This document shows, in pieces, positions 20,530 through 32,400 of a stretch of DNA of 64,000 bases; the first letter of the stretch is position 1; each line of letters begins with the position of its first letter. Both the position numbers and the translations under genes were made by a program. The DNA is from Allodiplogaster sudhausi (Eukaryota; Nematoda; Chromadorea; Rhabditida; Diplogasteridae), in NCBI GenBank assembly GCA_945643635.1, contig CALZFC010000057.1, positions 1,698,501-1,762,500 of the forward strand. Reading direction: 5' to 3'. The notes beneath the pieces were generated by a model, which saw only the letters and a program-made list of their open reading frames with translations, was not told where the DNA came from and made no database searches.

Positions 20530-22385
20530 AAAATTTTGTGATTGTCGGAATTCGAATACAATAAATTGTGTGTTTTAAAAAAGTCACTGTTGAGCATGAA
20601 ATTATGTGAAAATTTTTAAGGTCGTTTTACCAATTGATTTATCATGCTGGATGAATAATGATGCTAGGGTTTTGTAAATATTCCGTAGCCATTGGTTGAT
20701 CGAATTTGTCAACAGGTAAATTACCAGTAAGCAAGTCAAATCTCAAGCATTCTAAAGAATTTAAATTAAAATTTACGGTTTTCAGGGCTAAATTGCGAAT
20801 GCATATGTAAATATAAGATATTGCCGTCTAGTAACAACATTACAAAATTGGATAGATTTTGTAATAAATATGTGGAAATTACGAAATTCCACCACCACAG
20901 CCTACTAATTACGAAAGTTAATTGTCGTCATTTCACTTGTTCATTCCTCATCTTTCGCCATGCCTTAACAGGAGCGCACCGGCCATTGTAGAGTTTGATC
21001 GCCTCGCTGTCTCTCGCCACGAGAATCGGGAGTACGGTAACGGAGAGAATGATTACGGTAGCGGCGAAGCAGAGCAGACGACCACGCCGAGATAGTCAAC
21101 GTAGCCAAGCTGCTGCTTCAGCGAAACCGAGTCATAATCAATTTATTTAAAGCGATCTCTTAAGAGGTTTTTTTCTGAAATTATTTTTTTTAATCATAAG
21201 ATTACTGTAAGTGAAAATTTTTTTTTTTACTATTTTATGTTCGAAAATACCAAGAAAACATTATAAATTTCATTGCGATCTATGAAATGCTGTGCTAAAA
21301 TTAAATTAATTATAAATTGAAAGGTACATAGGTAAACATAAGAATTAGCTACTTTATGTACGAATTGCAAAAAAGTTGAGGCAGAATTGCTATGATGAAA
21401 TATGAAGCAATTAATACTTGCGATATTAGGGATGGAAAATAAGAACATTAAAGAGGACTCTTATTACTGTGAGCTCAGGCAAACACATTATAATATATGC
21501 GATGAAGCGAAAATTTGCTTGTGGCCAGTCGGCCCGCTCTGCTTTAATATGAAGTAGTGGCCAGTGAACTAGAAGTTGGATAGAGGGGAGGAAGGCGCTG
21601 CAGAAATCGAGATGCTTTCCTGTCTGTTGACTTCTGTACAAATGACGTCACAAGTGAAATTTTATCAGTTGCGAGGGCGGTTTGATTTCATTTCATCACT
21701 CGCTGCTCTCTTCCGTATCTTGTAGAGAATGTCCGTTCGCGCTTGGGGATATTAGAGATGAAACAATGAGGAAGTTAGAGAAGAGAGAGAGAGAGGGAGA
21801 GCGAGAGAGAGAGAGAGAGGGAGAGAGAGAGAAAGAATGAATGAAACCAGTGAGAAGGTGACAAAGAACAATTGGAGAGATAAGTGAGCGGGACAGTTGA
21901 GGGAAAGTGAGCAAACAGGAGAAGGGCACTAACGAGAGAGTACGCACGAGAGAAAGAGTGATTTTGAGGAAATGAAGTTGCGAAATATATTAAGTGTAGA
22001 TTTTTCAAATTGCCGATTTGAAATATATTTTAAATATTTACATTTTTCCACACAGCTCGATCGTTGTCTCCCTCTCTCTTTACTCCTTCTCTTTTCTTTT
22101 CCCTCTCTCTCGATCTCTCTCTCTCTCTCGACCTGTCTCCCTCCGTACTCTTTTCCTTTCCTCTCTCTCTCTCGCTCACTCTCTCTCTCTCTATGACATG
22201 TTTCATTACTTTGCACAATTGAATGAGGGAAAAAAGGAAATCCTCATTTTTCAAGATTTTTCTTGTTATTATTATTATTATTGGTGCTTGTTTCCCCATT
22301 TACTTGTGCATTATTTCTTTGCGTTCTTTAGTAATGTTCACGATGACACTGTGTAAAAGAAATTCAATTTATCCGTTGGGCATTC
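20530..22385. other. Gene-free spacer between convergent genes
   Basis: AT-rich DNA apart from the 20,995-21,130 island, a GA array at 21,780-21,835 and a CT array at 22,060-22,195. No other spliced exons were recognised. The same spacer is present in unit 2. Confidence 0.5.
20995..21130 (-). other. Possible orphan membrane exon, frameshifted
   Basis: A GC-richer island in AT-rich DNA. On the minus strand one frame reads SLKQQLGYVDYLGVVVC. One base out of frame, the next part reads LLCFAATVIILSVTVLPILV and then a hydrophilic stretch. Together this would be a membrane span interrupted by a 1-nt shift. No start codon or partner exon was found. A plus-strand frame is also open, so the strand is uncertain. 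It is repeated in unit 2 at 28,044-28,179. Confidence 0.25.
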
Positions 22386-25300
22386 TTAGTGGAGAGGGAT
22401 CTGACGATCGAAGAAAGGGTGCGAGGGACGACCAAAGAGCAGGTTGCGACGGCGGCGACGCTAGGAAAAGGAAGGATAAGGTTATATTAGCTTAAACATA
22501 AACTTAAGTTATACTTAAGTAACTTTTAAAGCCATATATTATAAATTTAAATTTTGAATTGCTTTCGGCAAACTCCGTTACAACCTCAACAGTCTCCTGC
22601 TCTCCGTTCGCTTTCTGTGCTTCCTTCGGCTCGGCTTTCTTCTCCTAAAACTAATTTAAATTAACGAGATAACTTTCGTTTTGGTAAATGAAACAACCTC
22701 AGGCTGGTTGCCATTGGAGTCGGCGGATTCGACTCAGGTGCGGCCTAGAAATGTGGAATAAATGGATAGATCCCATTGCATATTACATTGGAACGGCCGT
22801 TTTTCTTTTTCTGTTAAACCTCAGGAGCTGCCTTCTCGTCGGCGGGCTTGTTATTAGCATCGCCTGCGGCGGGAAGCGTATCCTTCGAGTTCTTGGGATT
22901 CTTCCCAGCGTTCTCCTGTTACAATTTGCATCTTATCAACAGTTTGTCTATTATTGTTTGAGAGCGTTATGAAATCTTAATTAAGCTTTTGGCAGAATTC
23001 TTACTTTTTATTATTTACAATTGTAAAAAATCAATTTTCTTTTCCTACTCTAACCATAAAATCCGTATTCTTGCTATCGAACGTGTTGCCATTGCCTGCT
23101 GCAGGCTCATCAGCGGGCTTCGCGTCTTCCGACTCTTCTGATTTCTTCTCAGGGTTGGAGGGGGGCATCCTGATAAAATGCAGCTTCTGAGAGGCCTTTC
23201 TCTTTGAATGTTTGATATTAAGCTTTATACAATCCTATAACGGTGGCTTACTTAGTGGAAAAAGGGGACGCTTTCTCTTGACTTTTGACACACATTTGCC
23301 AATACGCGCACCCCTCGCAGCCGACTGTTTTTTTCCCCACTCCAACCTCGGCAGCTGTCTTATTGTTAGCGTCGGCGGGCACGTTAGCGTCGCCTGCGGG
23401 AACGACTCCGGCTGGCGGAGCATCTACCGACTTCTTGCGACCCTTCTTAGTGTCCTGTATGAATACATCGTTTGAGGAGCTTCCTATGCTTTCTATGTTT
23501 CTTTTTTTTTCATTTTGGCAGCATTGTTTTATAAATTGTGTAAAAATCAATTTTATTTTTGGCTACTCTAACCTCATTAACCGGATTCTACTTGTCGGAC
23601 TCGCCAGTTTTGTCTGCGGGAACTGCTTCATCTGCCGACTCGTCGGTCTTCTTCTCAGCTTCAGAGGAATCCTGTTAGAATGAATACAGCTTCTGAGCGC
23701 AGTCGATTATAATGTTTGAGAGCTTTATACAATATTAATATGTCCATCACCAACGGGTTATATTCTCAATTCAATTTTTCCTTTTTATTTAGTTTTTAAA
23801 AGTCTAATCATTTTCTTTTCAGATCCAACTTTCGCAGCTTGCTTATCGTTGTCGGGCTCGCTGTTTTCGGCCACGGGAGGCACGCCAGCATTTTCCGTCT
23901 GCTCTGGCTTCTTCTCAGGGTTCGAGGGGACATCCTGTTAGAGAATACAGTTTCTGGTGAATTTTTTTTTGTCTATAAATTTATGTTGCTTCACATTCTT
24001 CCAACCTCCTTCAGCAGTTTCGGCGGATTCTCAGTCGTTGAGGCAGCATTCTCCTCTGGCAGGGTCTTGTCTTCCTGAAGCAAAGACTGCTGCATTATGT
24101 ATGTACATTATTTTATTTTGAACCACAATTGTATTAGTGTACAATTAGTCTTTCACTATTTATTTCATTACAATTCTATTTTAAATCAGAATACCTCGGC
24201 AGGGACGCTGGGCTCTGTGGCCAATTCTTCCGCATTCTTCGTAACCTCGTCGAGGGGTTCCTGAAATTTTGTTTTGTTTAACTTTTAGATTGGAATTTTT
24301 TTCAATCAGAATACCTCAGGGAGGCCGGTCTTGAGCTTCACAGCGGTTGAGTCTTGCTGGTCATTTGGCTCGCCGGTCGAGTTCTGAAATGTGAATTTTT
24401 TTTTCTTATTTTTAATTATAATTTTTTTTTATCAGCATACCTGGCCAGGGACGACGAGCTTGGACTGTTGAGTGGACGCCTCTTCCAGATCCTTCTTTGG
24501 CTCACCACTCGCTTCCTGTATTAATGTATTATAATACATTTTTGTATTTATTTTATTTTTTTTTCATTTTTTAGAATTAGAATTTTTTATCAGCAAACAT
24601 CGGCAGGAATAGTGCTCTGCGGCTTCTCAGTGTCCTTTTCTTCCACATTCTTGGGCTCGGTGGTCGGTGCCTGAAGTAATTCTATTGATGTATTTTCTTG
24701 CCTTTTTTATTTAACATTTCTTTCATTTAATATCTATAAAAATAAAAATCTTTTATTAAATAGATGATTAATTAATAATTAATTATTTCTTAAATATTAA
24801 TATTCTTCGACCTTTTCAGGTGCATCAGAGTGCGCGCGATGTGTAGAAGGCTCTCCAGTGACAACCTTAGAATAATAAATAATCGATATTATATTATATA
24901 TATATATATATATTGTATGTATATATCATTGATATCGTTGCATGAGCGTTTTTTTTATATTAAACCAGCAGGCCAGAAATGTCTCTCGCATTAAAAAGAG
25001 AGAAAGAGTGCCGTTTGAAGCTAGAAATCGTTTCCTCTTCCAAAATACACGGGTCGGTTCCTGTAATAATTTATTATATTAGATTTTTTGGATTTTTTTA
25101 TTTTATTTATTTTTTATTAATATTTTTGGAATTAGAATTTTTTATCATCTTACCTCGGCAGAAATGGTGCTCAGCGGCTTCTCAGTGTCCTTTTCTTCCA
25201 CATTCGGCTTGGGCTCGGTGGTCGGTGCCTGAAGTAATTCTATTGATGTATTTTCTTGCCTTTTTTATTTAACATTTCTTTCATTTAATATCTATAAAAA

Positions 25301-26374
25301 TTAAAATTCTTTTATTAAATAGATGATTAATTAATAATTAATGATTTTATTAAATTAATATTCTTCGACCTTTTCAGGTGCATCAGAGTGCGCGCGATGT
25401 GTAGAAGGCTCTCCAGTGACAACCTTAGAATAATAAATAATCGATATTATATTATATATATATATATATTGTATGTATATATCATTGATATCTTTGCATG
25501 AGCGTTTTTTTATATTAAACCAGCAGGCCAGAAATGTCTCTCGCATTAAAAAGAGAGAAAGAGTGCCGTTTGAAGCTAGAAATCGTTTCCTCTTCCAAAA
25601 TATCGTTCGATACCTTGTCCTTCGCCTTCTCAGACTTCTTAATATCCTGAAAGTGGATCGTGTCCTGGTAAGCAAGCACTTACTGGAAAGAAACAAAAAG
25701 GAAACGTGAGAATAAATAATTTTCTTTCTCCATTTCGTGCACTTATCTTGCACCTAAACAGTTCGAATTAGGAATATGCATAATTTGTACAAAACTTTTT
25801 TTATGAATTTGATTTCCAAACGTTCAACATATAGCATTTTCGCACGAATACACGTACTCGGCAGGTTTATTATAGAGAATTTTTTTCATTTTCGTATTTT
25901 GAATATCTGTAAAGTAATATTTAAATCTATTATACTAATTTAAGATATGTCTTAGAAATTCGCCTCGTTGAGAGCGTTGATCTCTTTGATGTCGTCTTCT
26001 TGCTGTTCGCCGAAATTCGGCATCTTCAGCTTCACTTTCTTCTCGATTACAATGAAGCTCGCGCGAGTCGAAGTCTAAAATGTTTACAATTTAATTTAAT
26101 TTTATTTTAATTTAATTATTTCTAAAGCCTCCTTTTGGATTGCTTTGCTATTTTTTCCTGCAAATTATTCTTTGAAAAAATCATGACGATTTTGAGGAGG
26201 ACAGTCTATAGGTTTTTTTTGTGAACATTTAATTACTTTTCATTACTTTTATTTCACAATCGATATCCTATTAAACTCAACCTCATCAGCATCGACGCGC
26301 GGAAGCAGAGAGAGCAGCGAAGCCGCGGAGACGAGAAGGAGAAGAAGCAGAGGAAAAGATGGAGTCGACCACAT
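22386..26374 (-). CDS. Micro-exon gene for a secreted Glu/Lys/Pro-rich low-complexity protein, copy 1
   Basis: No family recognised. Exons in transcript order: 26374-26282, 26074-25964, 25646-25614, 25423-25370, 25228-25154, 24865-24812, 24670-24599, 24515-24441, 24383-24315, 24260-24195, 24074-24006, 23934-23830, 23671-23573, 23454-23347, 23169-23055, 22915-22820, 22744-22698, 22644-22585, 22460-22386. Exon 1 starts MWSTPS and is a signal peptide with a long Leu core, cut after about VDA. Nearly every exon is 33-111 bp and a multiple of three with phase 0 at both ends. They encode disordered modules such as APTTEPK, EEKDTEKP, DAPPAG, GDANNKPADEK. The last exon is RRRRRNLLFG to a TAA stop. 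Problems: exon 23671-23573 has an in-frame TAG at 23588-23590; exon 23169-23055 (115 bp) has an extra base in a C6 run; exon 22744-22698 (47 bp) seems to lack one. Skipping these three keeps the frame. The exon 2 donor is GAG|GCGAAT. Confidence 0.7.
24599..25613 (-). repeat. Internal 558-bp exon-pair duplication in micro-exon gene copy 1
   Basis: Two near-identical segments, about 24,599-25,045 and 25,157-25,605, are offset by 558 bp. Each holds one APTTEPK exon and one VVTGEPSTHRAHSDAPEK exon plus the flanking intron with the (TA)n tract. The first-exon copies differ slightly (KNVEEK against KPNVEEK); the second-exon copies are identical at protein level. The equivalent in unit 2 is at about 31,645-32,657. 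Confidence 0.85.
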
Positions 26375-27006
26375 TCGAAGGGAGTGAAGTAGCGGAATGA
26401 GTGAATGAAAGCGAGGAAGCCGACTCTTCACTTCACAACATTACGACATTTGCTATTTTGAATGCGACTCTTGAGAACATCAAGTTGTCATTGATGAAAG
26501 TACATGAAAAAATTTCAAATTCATTGTTATCATTGCGAAATCTTATTGTTTTGGTGCATTTTGTCCTTAAAGTGCGGTGAGAATTCGTGCATTTTGAGGA
26601 AATGATAAAATTGCCGCGAAGAATTTCATATTCATCATGACTAAAAAAGAAATTTGAATGCTCTTGTTATGACTAACAATAGATATTTTTTAATATGATA
26701 GTTGGTTTATATCAGAAAAATATGCTTGTCTAAGTAATTTGGTGATGAATTAAATACAAATCTATAAGAAAATGAGCAATTATAGTAAATTGTGAAAAAA
26801 GTGAGAGGCAGAGCAGTGAAAATTTTATTGCAAGCCTAAAAAGAAGCAGTGAATAGGAACGGACAAAGATCCCTCCACGTTGCATTTAAAAGAGGTCTAA
26901 TTGTAAGGCAAAAAAATAAATAGTGTTTTGTTATGTCTAGTTATTTGGTCAGGTTGAGCTAGAAACTTCGATTGAATGTGCTCTAGCGAAAATGTTGAGT
27001 TTTCGC
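26375..27006. other. Upstream region of micro-exon gene copy 1
   Basis: AT-rich sequence directly upstream of the signal-peptide exon, presumably promoter and 5' UTR. No core promoter element stands out. The duplication junction is at its right end. Confidence 0.4.
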
Positions 27007-27077
27007 ATGTTAAAATAGTCTTTCAATCTAAATCAAATTTATTGTACTTTTCAAATATATTTCTGCTATATTTGCAG

Positions 27078-27461
27078 ACTATGAATGTCGTAGATTGCGG
27101 CTTCGGTCCCGACAAGAGGAAGGTACATATGTAAATTGTCATTTTTAAAAATGCTAGAAAAAATGACAAGTACTTTGCGCAATCTGAATCAAGAAGGATC
27201 AGTATATTTTTATTTTTTCTGCCGAATAAAAAATTAACCAATTATAATTTTCATCTATTTTTATTCAACTTCAGCCCGGAGATCCCGATCCATGTAAGAA
27301 GCGGCCTAACCGATCTGGGTAAAAAAATAAAAGTTAAAAACAAATTATTTTAAACTTCTCCAAATCTGATTACAATTACTTAATTTTTTAATTACAAGTC
27401 TAATTAATTCCACTTTTTGTCTCCACTTTCAAGGATGGATGACTGCTGCTGCGGTTGCTAA
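27078..27461 (+). pseudogene. Truncated duplicate of the paralogue B 3' exons
   Basis: Exons 27078-27122, 27275-27318 and 27434-27461 are identical to the last three of paralogue B, with its poly(A) signal at 27,557. The two upstream exons and the leader are absent because the duplication breakpoint fell in the intron before TMNVVDCGF. Upstream there is now the promoter side of the micro-exon gene, transcribed away from it, so this fragment should be non-functional unless it has recruited a new first exon. Confidence 0.8.
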
Positions 27462-28043
27462 ATCTGTAATCCTTCGCCTTCCTTCAACACCCCCCCCCCC
27501 CCACCCCAGCATTCCTTGTCTGGCTAGCAGCCCGGCTCTTCCTCTCTTTGAGGATCAATAAATATACATTTAAAGGAGAAAATTTTGTGATTGTCGGAAT
27601 TCGAATACAATAAATTGTGTGTTTTAAAAAAGTCACTGTTGAGCATGAAATTATGTGAAAATTTTTAAGGTCGTTTTACCAATTGATTTATCATGCTGGA
27701 TGAATAATGATGCTAGGGTTTTGTAAATATTCCGTAGCCATTGGTTGATCGAATTTGTCAACAGGTAAATTACCAGTAAGCAAGTCAAATCTCAAGCATT
27801 CTAAAGAATTTAAATTAAAATTTACGGTTTTCAGGGCTAAATTGCGAATGCATATGTAAATATAAGATATTGCCGTCTAGTAACAACATTACAAAATTGG
27901 ATAGATTTTGTAATAAATATGTGGAAATTACGAAATTCCACCACCACAGCCTACTAATTACGAAAGTTAATTGTCGTCATTTCACTTGTTCATTCCTCAT
28001 CTTTCGCCATGCCTTAACAGGAGCGCACCGGCCATTGTAGAGT

Positions 28044-28179
28044 TTGATCGCCTCGCTGTCTCTCGCCACGAGAATCGGGAGTACGGTAACGGAGAGAATG
28101 ATTACGGTAGCGGCGAAGCAGAGCAGACGACCACGCCGAGATAGTCAACGTAGCCAAGCTGCTGCTTCAGCGAAACCGA
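28044..28179 (-). other. Second copy of the possible orphan membrane exon
   Basis: Identical to 20,995-21,130 through the segmental duplication, including the apparent 1-nt frame shift. Confidence 0.25.
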
Positions 28180-29432
28180 GTCATAATCAATTTATTTAAA
28201 GCGATCTCTTAAGAGGTTTTTTTCTGAAATTATTTTTTTTAATCATAAGATTACTGTAAGTGAAAATTTTTTTTTTTACTATTTTATGTTCGAAAATACC
28301 AAGAAAACATTATAAATTTCATTGCGATCTATGAAATGCTGTGCTAAAATTAAATTAATTATAAATTGAAAGGTACATAGGTAAACATAAGAATTAGCTA
28401 CTTTATGTACGAATTGCAAAAAAGTTGAGGCAGAATTGCTATGATGAAATATGAAGCAATTAATACTTGCGATATTAGGGATGGAAAATAAGAACATTAA
28501 AGAGGACTCTTATTACTGTGAGCTCAGGCAAACACATTATAATATATGCGATGAAGCGAAAATTTGCTTGTGGCCAGTCGGCCCGCTCTGCTTTAATATG
28601 AAGTAGTGGCCAGTGAACTAGAAGTTGGATAGAGGGGAGGAAGGCGCTGCAGAAATCGAGATGCTTTCCTGTCTGTTGACTTCTGTACAAATGACGTCAC
28701 AAGTGAAATTTTATCAGTTGCGAGGGCGGTTTGATTTCATTTCATCACTCGCTGCTCTCTTCCGTATCTTGTAGAGAATGTCCGTTCGCGCTTGGGGATA
28801 TTAGAGATGAAACAATGAGGAAGTTAGAGAAGAGAGAGAGAGAGGGAGAGCGAGAGAGAGAGAGAGAGGGAGAGAGAGAGAAAGAATGAATGAAACCAGT
28901 GAGAAGGTGACAAAGAACAATTGGAGAGATAAGTGAGCGGGACAGTTGAGGGAAAGTGAGCAAACAGGAGAAGGGCACTAACGAGAGAGTACGCACGAGA
29001 GAAAGAGTGATTTTGAGGAAATGAAGTTGCGAAATATATTAAGTGTAGATTTTTCAAATTGCCGATTTGAAATATATTTTAAATATTTACATTTTTCCAC
29101 ACAGCTCGATCGTTGTCTCCCTCTCTCTTTACTCCTTCTCTTTTCTTTTCCCTCTCTCTCGATCTCTCTCTCTCTCTCGACCTGTCTCCCTCCGTACTCT
29201 TTTCCTTTCCTCTCTCTCTCTCGCTCACTCTCTCTCTCTATGACATGTTTCATTACTTTGCACAATTGAATGAGGGAAAAAAGGAAATCCTCATTTTTCA
29301 AGATTTTTCTTGTTATTATTATTATTATTGGTGCTTGTTTCCCCATTTACTTGTGCATTATTTCTTTGCGTTCTTTAGTAATGTTCACGATGACACTGTG
29401 TAAAAGAAATTCAATTTATCCGTTGGGCATTC

Positions 29433-32400
29433 TTAGTGGAGAGGGATCTGACGATCGAAGAAAGGGTGCGAGGGACGACCAAAGAGCAGGTTGCGACGGC
29501 GGCGACGCTAGGAAAAGGAAGGATAAGGTTATATTAGCTTAAACATAAACTTAAGTTATACTTAAGTAACTTTTAAAGCCATATATTATAAATTTAAATT
29601 TTGAATTGCTTTCGGCAAACTCCGTTACAACCTCAACAGTCTCCTGCTCTCCGTTCGCTTTCTGTGCTTCCTTCGGCTCGGCTTTCTTCTCCTAAAACTA
29701 ATTTAAATTAACGAGATAACTTTCGTTTTGGTAAATGAAACAACCTCAGGCTGGTTGCCATTGGAGTCGGCGGATTCGACTCAGGTGCGGCCTAGAAATG
29801 TGGAATAAATGGATAGATCCCATTGCATATTACATTGGAACGGCCGTTTTTCTTTTTCTGTTAAACCTCAGGAGCTGCCTTCTCGTCGGCGGGCTTGTTA
29901 TTAGCATCGCCTGCGGCGGGAAGCGTATCCTTCGAGTTCTTGGGATTCTTCCCAGCGTTCTCCTGTTACAATTTGCATCTTATCAACAGTTTGTCTATTA
30001 TTGTTTGAGAGCGTTATGAAATCTTAATTAAGCTTTTGGCAGAATTCTTACTTTTTATTATTTACAATTGTAAAAAATCAATTTTCTTTTCCTACTCTAA
30101 CCATAAAATCCGTATTCTTGCTATCGAACGTGTTGCCATTGCCTGCTGCAGGCTCATCAGCGGGCTTCGCGTCTTCCGACTCTTCTGATTTCTTCTCAGG
30201 GTTGGAGGGGGGCATCCTGATAAAATGCAGCTTCTGAGAGGCCTTTCTCTTTGAATGTTTGATATTAAGCTTTATACAATCCTATAACGGTGGCTTACTT
30301 AGTGGAAAAAGGGGACGCTTTCTCTTGACTTTTGACACACATTTGCCAATACGCGCACCCCTCGCAGCCGACTGTTTTTTTCCCCACTCCAACCTCGGCA
30401 GCTGTCTTATTGTTAGCGTCGGCGGGCACGTTAGCGTCGCCTGCGGGAACGACTCCGGCTGGCGGAGCATCTACCGACTTCTTGCGACCCTTCTTAGTGT
30501 CCTGTATGAATACATCGTTTGAGGAGCTTCCTATGCTTTCTATGTTTCTTTTTTTTCATTTTGGCAGCATTGTTTTATAAATTGTGTAAAAATCAATTTT
30601 ATTTTTGGCTACTCTAACCTCATTAACCGGATTCTACTTGTCGGACTCGCCAGTTTTGTCTGCGGGAACTGCTTCATCTGCCGACTCGTCGGTCTTCTTC
30701 TCAGCTTCAGAGGAATCCTGTTAGAATGAATACAGCTTCTGAGCGCAGTCGATTATAATGTTTGAGAGCTTTATACAATATTAATATGTCCATCACCAAC
30801 GGGTTATATTCTCAATTCAATTTTTCCTTTTTATTTAGTTTTTAAAAGTCTAATCATTTTCTTTTCAGATCCAACTTTCGCAGCTTGCTTATCGTTGTCG
30901 GGCTCGCTGTTTTCGGCCACGGGAGGCACGCCAGCATTTTCCGTCTGCTCTGGCTTCTTCTCAGGGTTCGAGGGGACATCCTGTTAGAGAATACAGTTTC
31001 TGGTGAATTTTTTTTTGTCTATAAATTTATGTTGCTTCACATTCTTCCAACCTCCTTCAGCAGTTTCGGCGGATTCTCAGTCGTTGAGGCAGCATTCTCC
31101 TCTGGCAGGGTCTTGTCTTCCTGAAGCAAAGACTGCTGCATTATGTATGTACATTATTTTATTTTGAACCACAATTGTATTAGTGTACAATTAGTCTTTC
31201 ACTATTTATTTCATTACAATTCTATTTTAAATCAGAATACCTCGGCAGGGACGCTGGGCTCTGTGGCCAATTCTTCCGCATTCTTCGTAACCTCGTCGAG
31301 GGGTTCCTGAAATTTTGTTTTGTTTAACTTTTAGATTGGAATTTTTTTCAATCAGAATACCTCAGGGAGGCCGGTCTTGAGCTTCACAGCGGTTGAGTCT
31401 TGCTGGTCATTTGGCTCGCCGGTCGAGTTCTGAAATGTGAATTTTTTTTTCTTATTTTTAATTATAATTTTTTTTTATCAGCATACCTGGCCAGGGACGA
31501 CGAGCTTGGACTGTTGAGTGGACGCCTCTTCCAGATCCTTCTTTGGCTCACCACTCGCTTCCTGTATTAATGTATTATAATACATTTTTGTATTTATTTT
31601 ATTTTTTTTTCATTTTTTAGAATTAGAATTTTTTATCAGCAAACATCGGCAGGAATAGTGCTCTGCGGCTTCTCAGTGTCCTTTTCTTCCACATTCTTGG
31701 GCTCGGTGGTCGGTGCCTGAAGTAATTCTATTGATGTATTTTCTTGCCTTTTTTATTTAACATTTCTTTCATTTAATATCTATAAAAATAAAAATCTTTT
31801 ATTAAATAGATGATTAATTAATAATTAATTATTTCTTAAATATTAATATTCTTCGACCTTTTCAGGTGCATCAGAGTGCGCGCGATGTGTAGAAGGCTCT
31901 CCAGTGACAACCTTAGAATAATAAATAATCGATATTATATTATATATATATATATATTGTATGTATATATCATTGATATCGTTGCATGAGCGTTTTTTTT
32001 ATATTAAACCAGCAGGCCAGAAATGTCTCTCGCATTAAAAAGAGAGAAAGAGTGCCGTTTGAAGCTAGAAATCGTTTCCTCTTCCAAAATACACGGGTCG
32101 GTTCCTGTAATAATTTATTATATTAGATTTTTTGGATTTTTTTATTTTATTTATTTTTTATTAATATTTTTGGAATTAGAATTTTTTATCATCTTACCTC
32201 GGCAGAAATGGTGCTCAGCGGCTTCTCAGTGTCCTTTTCTTCCACATTCGGCTTGGGCTCGGTGGTCGGTGCCTGAAGTAATTCTATTGATGTATTTTCT
32301 TGCCTTTTTTATTTAACATTTCTTTCATTTAATATCTATAAAAATTAAAATTCTTTTATTAAATAGATGATTAATTAATAATTAATGATTTTATTAAATT

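Larger units (their letters stand above)
19957..27006. repeat. 7.05-kb tandem duplication, unit 1
   Basis: Unit 1 (7050 bp) is followed directly by unit 2 (27007-34040, 7034 bp) in the same orientation. Comparison shows only length differences: C14 against C13 near 20,440; one fewer CT pair near 22,190; one T near 23,508; one fewer TA pair near 24,900; and a 10-bp deletion near 26,780 between AATT direct repeats. I saw no base substitution. The sequences at the start (ATGC|ATGTT) and end (TCGC|CTCG) share only GC at the junction. Confidence 0.95.

Noticed and set aside
25020..25066. Extra short exon of the micro-exon gene beginning GAACCGACC
   Set aside because: It has an acceptor, but the only donor gives a phase that breaks the frame. 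It is better explained as the edge of the 558-bp duplication.
24979..25272. 97-codon plus-strand frame, and its copy at 32,023
   Set aside because: Antisense to micro-exon gene exons and introns; it crosses AT-rich intron sequence.
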